From: Flavobacterium daemonense | GTDB lineage: Bacteria; Bacteroidota; Bacteroidia; Flavobacteriales; Flavobacteriaceae | DNA length: 64,000 bases | Assembly (NCBI RefSeq): GCF_007341385.1 | Contig: NZ_VJYD01000004.1 | Coordinates: 62,001-126,000, forward strand | Reading direction: 5' to 3' | Shown: in pieces, positions 15,135-24,406 of the stretch | How the letters are laid out: every line of letters begins with the position of its first letter | How positions within the stretch are numbered: the first letter of the stretch is position 1 | Made by a program: the position numbers and the translations under genes | Notes under the pieces: generated by a model | What the model was told of the DNA's origin: nothing | Seen by the model: only the letters and a program-made list of their open reading frames with translations | Databases searched by the model: none

Positions 15135-17522
15135 TCATTTTAAATTACTAGAACTGAAGTAGTTAGCCATTATAGTTACAAAACTCACGATTGTAATTGT
15201 GCTCAAAGGCATAATAATAGCAGCTACTAATGGCAGAAGATTGCCCGTTATTGCAAACCCAAGTCCCACCACATTATAAAGAAGAGACAACACAAAACTC
15301 ATTTTAATGATCAAAATTGATTTTTGCGAAAGCTTTAAAAAGTACTTCAATCGCGAGAATTCATTGGCATCTAAAATTGCATCGCAGGCAGGCGAAAACA
15401 CATTGACATTTTCCGAAATAGAAACTCCTACATTGCTTTGAGCAAGTGCTCCGGCATCATTTAATCCATCACCAACCATCATGACATTCTGCCCTTTTTC
15501 CTGCAGTTTTTTGATGAATTCGAGCTTTTGTTCAGGTTTCTGATTAAATATCAATTCAGTTCCTTCTGGAACGATTTTTTCAAGATTCTCTCTTTCGCCA
15601 TCATTGTCGCCTGAAAGTACCTTTAATGTATAATTTTTGCTTAAATCTAAAAATAACGTTGCAAGACCATCTCTATACTGATTTTGGAAATTAAATCGCC
15701 CGAAATAAACATCATTGATTCTAACATGAAGTGCCGTTTTTTCGATTTCTGATGTATCTAAATCTGGACTTTCTACATATGCAGCCGAACCAATTTTAAT
15801 TCTTTTCTTTTCGGCGAAAGCCAAAATCCCTTTTCCGGTTATTTCCTCAAATTCATCAATTTTAATTCGCTTTGTTTCTGGCAAAAAGTCATACAACATT
15901 CTGCTTAAAGGATGATTTGACGCGCGAAGTACATTTTTCAGTAAAACCGAATCTTCATCAGAAATCGGAATTCCTTCGTAAACAATATTTGATTTTTTAT
16001 TTGTTGTGATTGTCCCCGTTTTATCAAAAACTAAGGTATCAACTTTAGCCAATTGCTCAATGACCAAAGCGTTTTTAAGATACATTTTTTGCTTACCCAT
16101 AATTCTGAGGATATTTCCAAAAGTGAAAGGCGCTGTAAGTGCGAGAGCGCAAGGACATGCGACAATTAATACAGCAGTAAAAACATTGAACGCTGTATTA
16201 GCATCAATAAATATCCAATAACCAAATCCTGAAAAAGCAATCAATAATAATATAGGAGTAAAATAACGGCTGATTTTATCGGTGATTGTTTTGTGTTTTT
16301 GAACTACTTTTTTCTGAAAAATTTCATTGCTCCATAATTGCGTCAGATAACTTTGAGAAACGGAATGCAAAACTTCCATTTCAATTACTTTCCCTATTTG
16401 TTTTCCACCAGCAAAAACTTTATCGCCCGATTTTTTTGTTATCGGAACTGCTTCTCCTGTAACAAAACTATAATCAATTTCGGCTTTTTCGCTGATCAAA
16501 ATTCCATCAACCGGAATCAATTCTTGGTTTCTGATCAATAGTCGGTTTCCTTCTAATACATCATAAATTGGTACGCTTTCTTCAGATGTATCTTGATTAA
16601 TTCGGGTAACTGCTATTGGAAAATAGGATTTGAAATCTCTTTCAAAACTCAAAAAACTGTAGGTTTTGATTTGGAACATTTTTCCGAGAAGCATAAAAAA
16701 TACAAGACCTGTAAGACTGTCAAAAAAACCGGCTCCATAATTCATGACAATATCGAAAGTACTTCTGACAAACATTACAATAATTCCTAAAGCAATTGGA
16801 ATATCAATGTTCAACATTCTCGATTTGATACTTTTATAAGCGGAAACATAATAACCGCTTGCGGAATATAGGAAACTCGGCAAAGCCAATAAAAAAATCA
16901 AGATTCTAAAAAATGGCTTGTAATTATCCAGCCAAAACTCTTTGATTTCAAAATATTCAGGAAATGAAAGCAACATGATGTTTCCAAAACAAAAGAACGC
17001 AACACCAAGTTTATAAGTCAAACTTCTATCAACATTGCTTTTGCCCGTTTCGTAATTTTCAAGACTTATATAAGGTTCATAACCAATTGAACTTAACAAA
17101 TAAGCAATTGATTTAAGCGAAACAAGATCTGAGTTGAATGTGATTCGGACTTTTTTTTCTGGAAAATTAACTTGTGAAATGCTGATTCCCGGCTGAATTC
17201 TGTTTAAGTTTTCCAGAATCCAAATACACGAACTGCAATGTATATGGGGAATATTTAAAGAAACAATCGCAGTATTTCCTTCTTGAAAATCAATTATTTT
17301 TGATGAAATAGCTTCATTGTCTAAGAAATCATATTTTCCTTGAATGTCTTGCGGAGTAGCGCCTGGCGATTTTTCGAAATCATAATAACAGGTCAAATCA
17401 TGAAGGCTAAAAATCTCGTAAACCGTTTTACATCCGGCACAACAAAACTTTTTTTCATCAAAATTGATTTCTTCATTTTTAGGAATTTCAATTCCACAAT
17501 GAAAACAGCTCTGATCAGTCAT
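15135..17522 (-). CDS. ccoI: Copper-transporting P-type ATPase CcoI (FixI)
   Basis: CcoI exports copper across the inner membrane for cbb3 oxidase assembly. The 795-residue product starts with the CcoI-specific cysteine-rich domain (CFHCG...FCCAGCKTVYEIF). A heavy-metal-associated domain follows, with CSSC at about residue 98, then membrane helices. Later come the CPC ion motif (VACPCALALTAPF, about residue 454), the phosphorylation site DKTGTITTN (about 500), and MVGDGLNDAGAL (about 680). It has its own upstream Fnr-type box and is separated from ccoS by about 116 bases, so it is probably a separate transcript running towards the cco operon. It is divergent from the Crp/Fnr gene. Confidence 0.93.
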   Translation of the reverse strand: MTDQSCFHCGIEIPKNEEINFDEKKFCCAGCKTVYEIFSLHDLTCYYDFEKSPGATPQDIQGKYDFLDNEAISSKIIDFQEGNTAIVSLNIPHIHCSSCIWILENLNRIQPGISISQVNFPEKKVRITFNSDLVSLKSIAYLLSSIGYEPYISLENYETGKSNVDRSLTYKLGVAFFCFGNIMLLSFPEYFEIKEFWLDNYKPFFRILIFLLALPSFLYSASGYYVSAYKSIKSRMLNIDIPIALGIIVMFVRSTFDIVMNYGAGFFDSLTGLVFFMLLGKMFQIKTYSFLSFERDFKSYFPIAVTRINQDTSEESVPIYDVLEGNRLLIRNQELIPVDGILISEKAEIDYSFVTGEAVPITKKSGDKVFAGGKQIGKVIEMEVLHSVSQSYLTQLWSNEIFQKKVVQKHKTITDKISRYFTPILLLIAFSGFGYWIFIDANTAFNVFTAVLIVACPCALALTAPFTFGNILRIMGKQKMYLKNALVIEQLAKVDTLVFDKTGTITTNKKSNIVYEGIPISDEDSVLLKNVLRASNHPLSRMLYDFLPETKRIKIDEFEEITGKGILAFAEKKRIKIGSAAYVESPDLDTSEIEKTALHVRINDVYFGRFNFQNQYRDGLATLFLDLSKNYTLKVLSGDNDGERENLEKIVPEGTELIFNQKPEQKLEFIKKLQEKGQNVMMVGDGLNDAGALAQSNVGVSISENVNVFSPACDAILDANEFSRLKYFLKLSQKSILIIKMSFVLSLLYNVVGLGFAITGNLLPLVAAIIMPLSTITIVSFVTIMANYFSSSNLK

Positions 17523-17545
17523 AATTTGTTTCTTTTTTAATGTAA

Positions 17546-17553
17546 CAAATATT
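17546..17553 (-). promoter_or_regulatory. Candidate -7 promoter element for ccoI
   Basis: Minus-strand AATATTTG differs from TAnnTTTG only at the first base. Its distance to the Fnr-type box centre is 37.5 bases, one more than at hemN and ccoS. It lies 23 bases before the ccoI ATG. Confidence 0.45.
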
Positions 17554-17576
17554 TCAAATAAGATTTTGGTTTAAAT

Positions 17577-17590
17577 ATGACAATTATCAT
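17577..17590 (-). promoter_or_regulatory. Fnr-type operator upstream of ccoI
   Basis: ATGACAATTATCAT differs at one base from the box before ccoS. It sits between ccoI and the divergent Crp/Fnr regulator gene and, by spacing, should act on ccoI. Confidence 0.68.
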
Positions 17591-17701
17591 ATGAAAACGA
17601 AATCAAATTCTAATTTAATGAAATAAAACAGGCAAATTACGTTCGTAAAAATTTTCTGCATATTTTAAGAAAAAACAGCGCTATGCATTACGAATATTGG
17701 T

Positions 17702-17709
17702 TAATTTTG
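17702..17709 (+). promoter_or_regulatory. Candidate -7 promoter element for the Crp/Fnr gene
   Basis: TAATTTTG matches TAnnTTTG and lies 17 bases before the ATG at 17727. Its position makes the more upstream in-frame start at 17697 unlikely, because that codon would precede the transcript start. Confidence 0.6.
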
Positions 17710-17726
17710 CACTAAATTATTTTGCT

Positions 17727-18407
17727 ATGAATAAATGTGACCAATGTATTGTACGCCAATTATCTTCTTTAAAAGCCCTTAATAAAGAAGAAGTTATACA
17801 ATTAGCAAATAGCAAAACGAGTTACTCAATTAAAAAAGGAGAAGCTATTTTTGAAGAAGGTGAAGTTACAAATGGCGTATTTTGCATTAAAGACGGAGTT
17901 GGAAAATTATCAAAATTGAGCGCCAACGGAAAAGATCAGATTGTAAAATTGGTAAAATCTGGCGAGTTGTTAGGACAGCGATCTATGATTAGCAATGAAC
18001 CTGCAAATTTGACCGCAAAAGCAATCGCCGACATGGAAGTTTGCTTTATTCCGAAATCTGAAATCATTCATTTTTTCAATAACAACAATCAATTTTCGCT
18101 TAATTTAATGCAGTCAATTTGTGAAGATTTGAAAGAATCTGAAAATGATAAAATTGCATTAGTTCAAAAAACCGTAAAACAGCGTTTAGCAGAAACTTTG
18201 CTTCAACTCCATGATGAATTTGGTGAAAATCCAGATAAAACCCTAAAAGTACAACTTACAAGAGAAGAACTTGCCGGAATAATTGGAACTGCGACTGAAA
18301 GCTGTATCCGCCTTTTGTCTGATTTTAATAAACTAGAATTAATTGAGCTTGTTGGAAAAAAAATTATGCTGAAAGATGTTCGAGCATTAAAAAAAATGGC
18401 CGAATAA
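17727..18407 (+). CDS. Crp/Fnr family transcriptional regulator, probable oxygen-responsive activator
   Basis: The 226-residue product has an N-terminal CDQC motif, a cNMP-binding-like beta-roll (about 20-125), a long dimer helix, and a C-terminal helix-turn-helix with the recognition helix around GTATESCIRLL (about 187-197). Aligned by eye to E. coli FNR (CQDCSISQLC and MVCEIPF), Cys4, Cys7 and Cys106 match three of the four cluster ligands, while the fourth position (FNR Cys29) is Ser13. The E and R of the FNR recognition helix are kept. It is divergent from ccoI and close to three Fnr-type boxes, so it is the likely regulator of hemN and the cco genes. Whether it binds an Fe-S cluster is open. 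Confidence 0.85.
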   Translation: MNKCDQCIVRQLSSLKALNKEEVIQLANSKTSYSIKKGEAIFEEGEVTNGVFCIKDGVGKLSKLSANGKDQIVKLVKSGELLGQRSMISNEPANLTAKAIADMEVCFIPKSEIIHFFNNNNQFSLNLMQSICEDLKESENDKIALVQKTVKQRLAETLLQLHDEFGENPDKTLKVQLTREELAGIIGTATESCIRLLSDFNKLELIELVGKKIMLKDVRALKKMAE

Positions 18408-19178
18408 TTAGAGTTTTTTAGCTTCGTTCCAAAAAACATCCATCTCTGCCAAAGTCATTTCTGATAAAGGTTTTCCTAATTCTCCCGCTTTGCTTTCTAA
18501 ATACTGAAAACGTTTGATGAATTTTTTATTCGTGCGTTCTAATGCATCTTCAGGATTTACATTTAAAAATCGGGCGTAGTTGATCATCGAGAATAAAACA
18601 TCGCCAAATTCAGCTTCAATTTTATCTTGATCTCCTGTTTTTACTTCCACCTGAAGTTCTTCTAGTTCTTCTTGAACTTTATCCCAAACCTGATGCGGTT
18701 CTTCCCAATCAAAACCAACACCTTTTACTTTATCTTGAATTCGGCTTGCTTTTACTAACGCTGGAAGACTTCTAGGAACACCTTCTAAAACCGATTTTTT
18801 GCCTTCTTTCAGTTTCAATTTTTCCCAATTCTGTTTTACTTCTTCTTCATCTTTTACCACAGTATCGCTGTAAATATGCGGATGACGATGAATTAGCTTG
18901 TCGCAGATTTCATTACAGACATCTGCAATATCAAAATCATTGGTTTCTGAGCCAATTTTGGCATAAAAAACAATATGAAGCAACAAATCTCCAAGTTCTT
19001 TTTTGACTTCATTTAAATCATTATCTAAAATTGCATCACCAAGCTCGTATGTTTCTTCAATTGTCAAATGACGCAAAGTCTGCAGCGTTTGTTTTTTATC
19101 CCACGGACACTGCTCGCGAAGTTCATCCATGATTATTAATAATCTTTCGAAAGCTTTCATCTGAAGTTCTTTGCTCAT
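18408..19178 (-). CDS. mazG: Nucleoside triphosphate pyrophosphohydrolase MazG
   Basis: MazG hydrolyses NTPs to NMPs and pyrophosphate, often as a house-cleaning enzyme. From the ATG at 19178 the product is 256 residues, close to E. coli MazG (263). The first domain has CPWDKKQTLQTLRHLTIEETYELGDAI and GDLLLHIVF, and the second has EELEELQVEV and EFGDVLFSMINYAR, the paired E-x-x-E/E-x-x-D motifs of tandem MazG folds. A further in-frame start upstream adds an unlikely N-terminus, so I use MSKELQMKAF. Its stop abuts the stop of the convergent Crp/Fnr gene. Confidence 0.92.
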   Translation of the reverse strand: MSKELQMKAFERLLIIMDELREQCPWDKKQTLQTLRHLTIEETYELGDAILDNDLNEVKKELGDLLLHIVFYAKIGSETNDFDIADVCNEICDKLIHRHPHIYSDTVVKDEEEVKQNWEKLKLKEGKKSVLEGVPRSLPALVKASRIQDKVKGVGFDWEEPHQVWDKVQEELEELQVEVKTGDQDKIEAEFGDVLFSMINYARFLNVNPEDALERTNKKFIKRFQYLESKAGELGKPLSEMTLAEMDVFWNEAKKL

Positions 19179-19223
19179 TTTTGATTTTTTTTTGAATTGT
19201 AATGAAGTACTGTAAAAGTAAAA

Positions 19224-19254
19224 AATCCTGTCAAGAAAACATCTCAACAGGATT
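19224..19254 (-). terminator. Terminator of the def-DUF5606 unit
   Basis: Read on the minus strand, AATCCTGT and ACAGGATT form an 8-bp stem followed by TTTTT. It lies 24 bases beyond the DUF5606 stop and before mazG. Confidence 0.7.
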
Positions 19255-19277
19255 AATATATTTGAAAGAAGCTTTGA

Positions 19278-19766
19278 CTATTCTTCTTTTTTTGCTTTTG
19301 CTTTTTTAGCTGGCGCTTTTTTAGCTGGTGCTTTTTCTTCAACTGCAGAAGCTTCTTCAGCTGTTTCTGTTGCTGCAGGAGCTAAATCAGTAACTAAACC
19401 TTTTGCTTGAAGCGTGTTGTACCAGTTTAATACTTTCTTAATATCAGATGGATAAACTCTTTCTTCATCATATTCTGGCAAAATTTCTTTGAAATAAGCA
19501 CTTAATGTAGCGTTATCTTCTTTGTGTGAAATAGCTTGACCTTTATTTTCTTTAGTCGCAATCTTTTGCATCACTTCAGTTAATGGTTTTTCGCCTTCGT
19601 ATGTATAAATTGAGATTTCCGACAATAAACTTACATTGCTTTTTAAGTTTACTGTGATTTTTTTTCCGTCTGTTAATGATTCTGCCACAAAACCTGTACG
19701 AGTTTGCACTTTCAGTACATATAAACCTGGTTTCCCTGAAATGGCTAAAATTTTGTCTAAATTCAT
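19278..19766 (-). CDS. DUF5606 family protein
   Basis: This 162-residue protein begins MNLDKILAISGKPGLYVLK, which I recognise as the DUF5606 group of Bacteroidota. An N-terminal small beta domain (VQTRTGFVAESLTDGKKITV) is followed by a helical part (ILPEYDEERVYPSDIKKVLNWYNTL). The C-terminal tail is low-complexity with repeated APAKKAPAKKAKAKKEE, which may bind nucleic acid. Function is unknown. It is downstream of def on the same strand with about 57 bases between, and the association with def and mazG appears to be common in flavobacteria (from memory). Confidence 0.75.
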   Translation of the reverse strand: MNLDKILAISGKPGLYVLKVQTRTGFVAESLTDGKKITVNLKSNVSLLSEISIYTYEGEKPLTEVMQKIATKENKGQAISHKEDNATLSAYFKEILPEYDEERVYPSDIKKVLNWYNTLQAKGLVTDLAPAATETAEEASAVEEKAPAKKAPAKKAKAKKEE

Positions 19767-19823
19767 GTTATATTAATATTAGTATTAAGAATTTTATTTT
19801 TTGTCTAGTTCTTATAGGAACAA

Positions 19824-20414
19824 TTATCTTCCTTTTTTAGCGGCAGCAAACTTCATTCTGTATTCTTGAAACGTCTTGCCTTCGGTAATATTTTTTAATT
19901 TCTTTTGAATCAAACGCTTTTTCAAAGAAGATATTTTGTCTGTAAACAAAATCCCTTCAATATGATCGTATTCATGCTGAATAACTCTTGCGATCAATCC
20001 ATCAAAAACTTCCGTTTTCATTACAAAATCTTCTTCACAATATTCGATTGTAACAGTTGGTTTTCTGTAAACATCTTCACGAACATCTGGAATACTTAAA
20101 CAGCCTTCATTAAAACTCCACTCTTCTCCTTCTTCCTTAACGATTTTAGCGTTGATAAAAGTTTTTTTGAATCCTTTTAATTCTTTTGCTTCATCAGATT
20201 CTAAATCATCATCTTCACTAAAAGGAGTTGTATCAATAACAAACAAACGAATTGCCATACCTACCTGAGGAGCAGCAAGCCCAACACCGTAAGCATTGTA
20301 CATGGTTTCATACATGTTTGCTATTGTTTCTTTTAGGTTTGGATATTCTGGCGTAATTGCCACACCTACTTTTCTTAAAACAGGATCTCCATATCCTACA
20401 ATTGGTAAAATCAT
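19824..20414 (-). CDS. def: Peptide deformylase
   Basis: Peptide deformylase removes the formyl group from the N-terminal methionine of new proteins. The 196-residue product has all three metal-site motifs: GLAAPQVG (motif 1, residues about 47-54), EGCLSIP (motif 2, with the metal cysteine) and QHEYDHIEGILF (motif 3, HExxH with two metal histidines). An acidic insertion (SEDDDLESDEAKELKG) between motifs 1 and 2 is typical of Bacteroidota enzymes. It heads a probable two-gene unit with DUF5606. Confidence 0.95.
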   Translation of the reverse strand: MILPIVGYGDPVLRKVGVAITPEYPNLKETIANMYETMYNAYGVGLAAPQVGMAIRLFVIDTTPFSEDDDLESDEAKELKGFKKTFINAKIVKEEGEEWSFNEGCLSIPDVREDVYRKPTVTIEYCEEDFVMKTEVFDGLIARVIQHEYDHIEGILFTDKISSLKKRLIQKKLKNITEGKTFQEYRMKFAAAKKGR

Positions 20415-20592
20415 TTGTATTATTTTATTGTATTATCTATTGCAAAAACCGAATTTTAGTTTCCCACAATTCAGCTGGCAAAAATAGTAAAAAATAGTCT
20501 ACTTATAATTTTAAACCCTATATTATATCTTATTTTTTGCCTGAATGTTAAAATCTCAGCTATAATTATGCCAAATTAATTCGTACAATTCT

Positions 20593-20600
20593 TACCTTTG
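20593..20600 (+). promoter_or_regulatory. Candidate -7 promoter element for the FUSC gene
   Basis: TACCTTTG matches TAnnTTTG, 17 bases before the ATG at 20618. Confidence 0.55.
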
Positions 20601-20617
20601 TTAGTAAACCTCTATAT

Positions 20618-22840
20618 ATGTTTGATCGCATCTCGAAATTTACGAACAGTACTTCTTTTTTAAACGCCTCAAAAGTAACCATTGCTTCTGTAGTTCCTGT
20701 GCTGATTTTAAACTTCTTAGGGCATTTTGAAATTGGATTCACCATTGCACTTGGAGCTTTTTATACCTATCCCAGCGATATTCCAAGTTCGTTGAGCCAT
20801 AAAATAAAAGGACTTATTGTAGCTTCCTTTATTGTTTCGGGAGTCAATTTATTGGTAAACTTTACTTATCCGTATCCGATTCTGTTTTATCCTTTCTTAG
20901 GATTTTTATTGTTTTTATGTTCGATGATTTCCGTTTACGGACAACGCGCAACATTAGTTTCATTTTCGGCTTTACTTTCAATTTCATTATCATTCGGGCA
21001 TTTGCATGAAGGTTGGGAAGCCTTTCAATATGCGGGATTCATTTTCATCGGAGGAATTCTATATTTAATAGTATCTCTCATATTTCATTTTATACAGCCT
21101 TATAAATATGTAGAACTTGAAATTGCCGAAGGAATAAAACTAACAGCTAAATACCTCAAATTAAGAGGTGATTTATGGAGCCCAGAAGCAAATAGAGATG
21201 CTATTACTGAGAAACAATTAGCGGTTCAAGTTGAGCTGAATCTTATTCATGAGGATTTAAGGAAAATGCTTATTGGCAATCAAAACGCATCTGGCACAAC
21301 GGCTCAAAATCGTAAGATGCTTTTAGTATTTATTACTTTGGTTGAAATTCAAGAACTTGCATTATATACTTCATTTGATCACAGCAAATTGCATGAAAAG
21401 TTTGCTAAACATCCAGAAGTGCTTCGAACGTATCAAAACGTAGCTTATAAATTGGCTTCGACTTTAAAAAAACTCTCTAAAAATGTGCATCATATTGCGG
21501 TTTATGTTGATAAAAATGATTTGAAAAATGAATTGGACGCGCTCGAATTTGCCATTTTTGATTATGAAAAAAGTTTGGGCAAAGAAGAGGCTTCAGAAGG
21601 TGTTTTGATGCTGACAAACATGCTGAAATATGCAAGAAACCAAGTTGGAAAAATTAAAATTATTCAGCGTGCTTTCTCGCTTGCCATGCAGTCTTACAAA
21701 CTAAAAGACAAAGACAAGGAATTGGAAAAATTCCTTACACCGCAATATTATCCGTTACGAACTTTGACTGAAAATTTAAGTTTTTCTTCTTCTATTTTCA
21801 GACATTCTTTGAGATTGACCATTACAATTTTAATTGGTTTTTTGATTGGAAAAATTCTTCCGTTCCAAAATGTTTATTGGATTTTATTGACCATTGTCGT
21901 TATCATGCGCCCGGGTTATGGATTAACGAAAGAGCGTTCTTATAATAGAATCTTCGGAACTATTTTAGGCGGATTATTTGCTTTCGGAATTGTATCTGTA
22001 GTTCAAAATCATATTGCGCTGAGTATTTTTTCGATTGTTTGCATGCTTCTCGGAATTTCCTTTACTCAGATCAATTACAAAATAAGCGCCACGTTTGTAA
22101 CGATGTATGTGGTTTTTATCTATGGAATTTTGACTCCAAATGTGGTCGAAGTAATTCAGTTCAGGATTTTAGATTCGCTTGCGGGAGCTATTTTAGCTTT
22201 TATCGCCAATCAGTTTTTGTGGCCGGCTTGGGAGTTCATCAATACGCCGATTCACATTGAAAACGCAATTCGGGCAAACCGAAACTATCTTAAAGAAATT
22301 GCCGATTATTATAATAAAAAAGGAGAAGTTCCAACGTCGTACCGTTTGGCCAGAAAAAATGCTTTTGTAGAAATTGGAAATTTGATGACTTCGTTTCAGC
22401 GTATGATGCAAGAACCAAAATCAAAACAAAAAACCTTGCCGTTGGTAAACAAATTAGTTGTGCTTAACCATTCTATTTTGTCTGCTTTGGCTTCGTTATC
22501 AACTTATATCCAGTCGCATCAGACCACATCGGCATCAGATTCATTCAATTATATCATCAAAACAATTTTATCAAATTTAGATCATTCCATTTCTATTTTA
22601 AAAAATGAAACGATTATAAATGATACTTTTTTTGACAAAGAAGATGTAACACTTCAGTTTGAAGAATTAAAACGCAAAAACTTTACGCGTCTTGCCGAAG
22701 ATGATGAACTCGACAAAGAAACACGTCAAGCTAAAATGCAGGAAGCGCAGTTAGTAATTGAACAATTAATCTGGATGAGCAACCTTGCCGAAAAGATTTT
22801 AAAGATTACCAAAGAATTAAAAGCAGCAAATCCAGATTAA
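20618..22840 (+). CDS. FUSC family inner-membrane protein (YccS/YhfK-like)
   Basis: A 740-residue membrane protein. An N-terminal cluster of about six helices (residues about 20-160) is followed by a cytosolic helical region. A second helix cluster (about 390-530) includes YWILLTIVVIMRPGYGLTKERSYNRIFGTILGG, the FUSC-domain signature, and a helical C-terminal domain follows. Two membrane blocks with a YccS-type N-terminal domain fit the YccS/YhfK group, distantly related to aromatic acid exporters and plant aluminium-activated malate channels. Substrate is unknown. It is a single-gene unit convergent with mqo and shares a strong terminator with it. Confidence 0.85.
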   Translation: MFDRISKFTNSTSFLNASKVTIASVVPVLILNFLGHFEIGFTIALGAFYTYPSDIPSSLSHKIKGLIVASFIVSGVNLLVNFTYPYPILFYPFLGFLLFLCSMISVYGQRATLVSFSALLSISLSFGHLHEGWEAFQYAGFIFIGGILYLIVSLIFHFIQPYKYVELEIAEGIKLTAKYLKLRGDLWSPEANRDAITEKQLAVQVELNLIHEDLRKMLIGNQNASGTTAQNRKMLLVFITLVEIQELALYTSFDHSKLHEKFAKHPEVLRTYQNVAYKLASTLKKLSKNVHHIAVYVDKNDLKNELDALEFAIFDYEKSLGKEEASEGVLMLTNMLKYARNQVGKIKIIQRAFSLAMQSYKLKDKDKELEKFLTPQYYPLRTLTENLSFSSSIFRHSLRLTITILIGFLIGKILPFQNVYWILLTIVVIMRPGYGLTKERSYNRIFGTILGGLFAFGIVSVVQNHIALSIFSIVCMLLGISFTQINYKISATFVTMYVVFIYGILTPNVVEVIQFRILDSLAGAILAFIANQFLWPAWEFINTPIHIENAIRANRNYLKEIADYYNKKGEVPTSYRLARKNAFVEIGNLMTSFQRMMQEPKSKQKTLPLVNKLVVLNHSILSALASLSTYIQSHQTTSASDSFNYIIKTILSNLDHSISILKNETIINDTFFDKEDVTLQFEELKRKNFTRLAEDDELDKETRQAKMQEAQLVIEQLIWMSNLAEKILKITKELKAANPD

Positions 22841-22862
22841 TTCATCTGGATTTGCTGCTTTT
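22819..22862. terminator. Bidirectional terminator between the FUSC gene and mqo
   Basis: A perfect 18-bp stem (22819-22836 against 22845-22862) with an 8-base loop. The left arm includes the last codons of the FUSC gene. A run of T follows on the plus strand, and the matching A-run allows use on the minus strand. Confidence 0.82.
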
Positions 22863-22881
22863 ATTATATTTAAAACCTTGC

Positions 22882-24375
22882 TTAGTTTAACTTTAAAACT
22901 TCAGAAGTTTCTTTTCTAAGTTTAGCCAAAAGCTCTGGTTTATCATTTAATGTTTGTCCGTAAGACGGAATCATTTCTTTCATTTTTGCTTCCCACTCTG
23001 GTGTTTTGATTTGTTTTGCAAAACATCTGCTTACAAGATCAATCATAATGGCAACCGCAGTTGATGCTCCAGGAGAAGCGCCTAATAAAACTGCTAGCGT
23101 TCCGTCGTGTGTGTTGATTACTTCTGTGCCAAATTCTAAAACACCACCCTCTTTTTCATCTTTTTTGATAACTTGAACACGCTGCCCTGCTTTTTCAAGT
23201 TTCCAATCTTTTGAACGTGCAGAAGGCAAATATTCGCGAAGTGCTTTCATTCTGTCCTTTGGAGACTGACGCACTTGCTCGATTAAATATTTAGTCAACG
23301 GAATATTGTGATATCCAGCTGCCAACATCGGAATCAAATTATTAGATTTTATTGATAATGGTAAATCTAAATAAGATCCGTTTTTCAAGAAACGAGTTGA
23401 AAACCCAGCAAATGGACCGAAAAGCAATGCTTTTTCACCGTCGATTACACGAGTATCAATATGCGGAACAGACATTGGAGGTGCTCCAACGCTTGCTTTT
23501 CCATAAACTTTAGCCTGATGTTTAGCAATAACTTCAGGATTTGTACATTTTAGCCATTGCCCGCTTACTGGAAATCCACCATAACCTTTTCCTTCTGGAA
23601 CATTTGCCTTTTCTAACAAAGGCAATGAACCACCACCGGCACCAATAAACACAAAACTTGTATATGCTTTTCTTTTTTGCCCTGTAGAAAGATCCGTGAT
23701 TTTAATTCTCCATGATTTATCCTCACGTTGTTTTAGTTTTTTAACCTCGTGGTTAAAATACAATTTTACGCCGTCTAATTTTTCAAGATAATTAAACATG
23801 CTTCTGGTCAAGGCACCAAAGTTAACATCGGTACCAATTTCCATGTGCGTTGCCGCAAGTTTTTCATTATTTTCTCTGCCTTCCATTACTAATGGCATCC
23901 ACTCTTTCAGCTGATTGAAATCAGTACTAAAAGTCATGTCGGCAAAAATTGGGTTACTTTGCAATGCAGCAAATCTCTTTTTAAGATATTCTACATTTTT
24001 ATCGCCCCATACAAAACTCATATGAGGAACACTTTTTATAAAATTTTCTGGAGACGGCACTTTCTTTTCCTGTACCAAATACGACCAAAACTGGCGTGAA
24101 ATCTCAAAAGATTCTGCTATGCTTATTGCTTTTTTAGGATCAATACTTCCATCGGCCTTTTCTGGTGTATAATTTAATTCACAAAAAGCTGAGTGTCCGG
24201 TTCCTGCATTATTCCATGCATCAGAACTTTCGGCTGCGGCAACATCAAGTCTTTCGTAAATTTCAATTTTAATATCCGGCTGCAGCTCTTTCAAAATTAA
24301 TCCAAGAGTTGCACTCATAATTCCAGCTCCAATAAGCACTACTTCACTATTAGAACGTATTGTATTGTCAGGCAT
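22882..24375 (-). CDS. mqo: Malate:quinone oxidoreductase
   Basis: Mqo is a peripheral membrane FAD enzyme that oxidises malate to oxaloacetate and feeds electrons to the quinone pool, replacing or supplementing malate dehydrogenase. The 497-residue product has the FAD-binding LIGAGIMSATLGLIL near the N-terminus. It also has the family block SSDAWNNAGTGHSAFCELNYTP, then FVFIGAGGGSLPLL, FGPFAGFSTRFLK and LLGASPGASTAVAIM. It is a single gene with its own candidate promoter (24399-24406). In this organism it would supply quinol to respiratory chains including the cbb3 branch. Confidence 0.95.
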   Translation of the reverse strand: MPDNTIRSNSEVVLIGAGIMSATLGLILKELQPDIKIEIYERLDVAAAESSDAWNNAGTGHSAFCELNYTPEKADGSIDPKKAISIAESFEISRQFWSYLVQEKKVPSPENFIKSVPHMSFVWGDKNVEYLKKRFAALQSNPIFADMTFSTDFNQLKEWMPLVMEGRENNEKLAATHMEIGTDVNFGALTRSMFNYLEKLDGVKLYFNHEVKKLKQREDKSWRIKITDLSTGQKRKAYTSFVFIGAGGGSLPLLEKANVPEGKGYGGFPVSGQWLKCTNPEVIAKHQAKVYGKASVGAPPMSVPHIDTRVIDGEKALLFGPFAGFSTRFLKNGSYLDLPLSIKSNNLIPMLAAGYHNIPLTKYLIEQVRQSPKDRMKALREYLPSARSKDWKLEKAGQRVQVIKKDEKEGGVLEFGTEVINTHDGTLAVLLGASPGASTAVAIMIDLVSRCFAKQIKTPEWEAKMKEMIPSYGQTLNDKPELLAKLRKETSEVLKLN

Positions 24376-24398
24376 AACAGTATTTGTTTTTAAAAATG

Positions 24399-24406
24399 CA
24401 AAGGTA
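24399..24406 (-). promoter_or_regulatory. Candidate -7 promoter element for mqo
   Basis: Minus-strand TACCTTTG matches TAnnTTTG, 23 bases before the mqo ATG. Confidence 0.55.
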
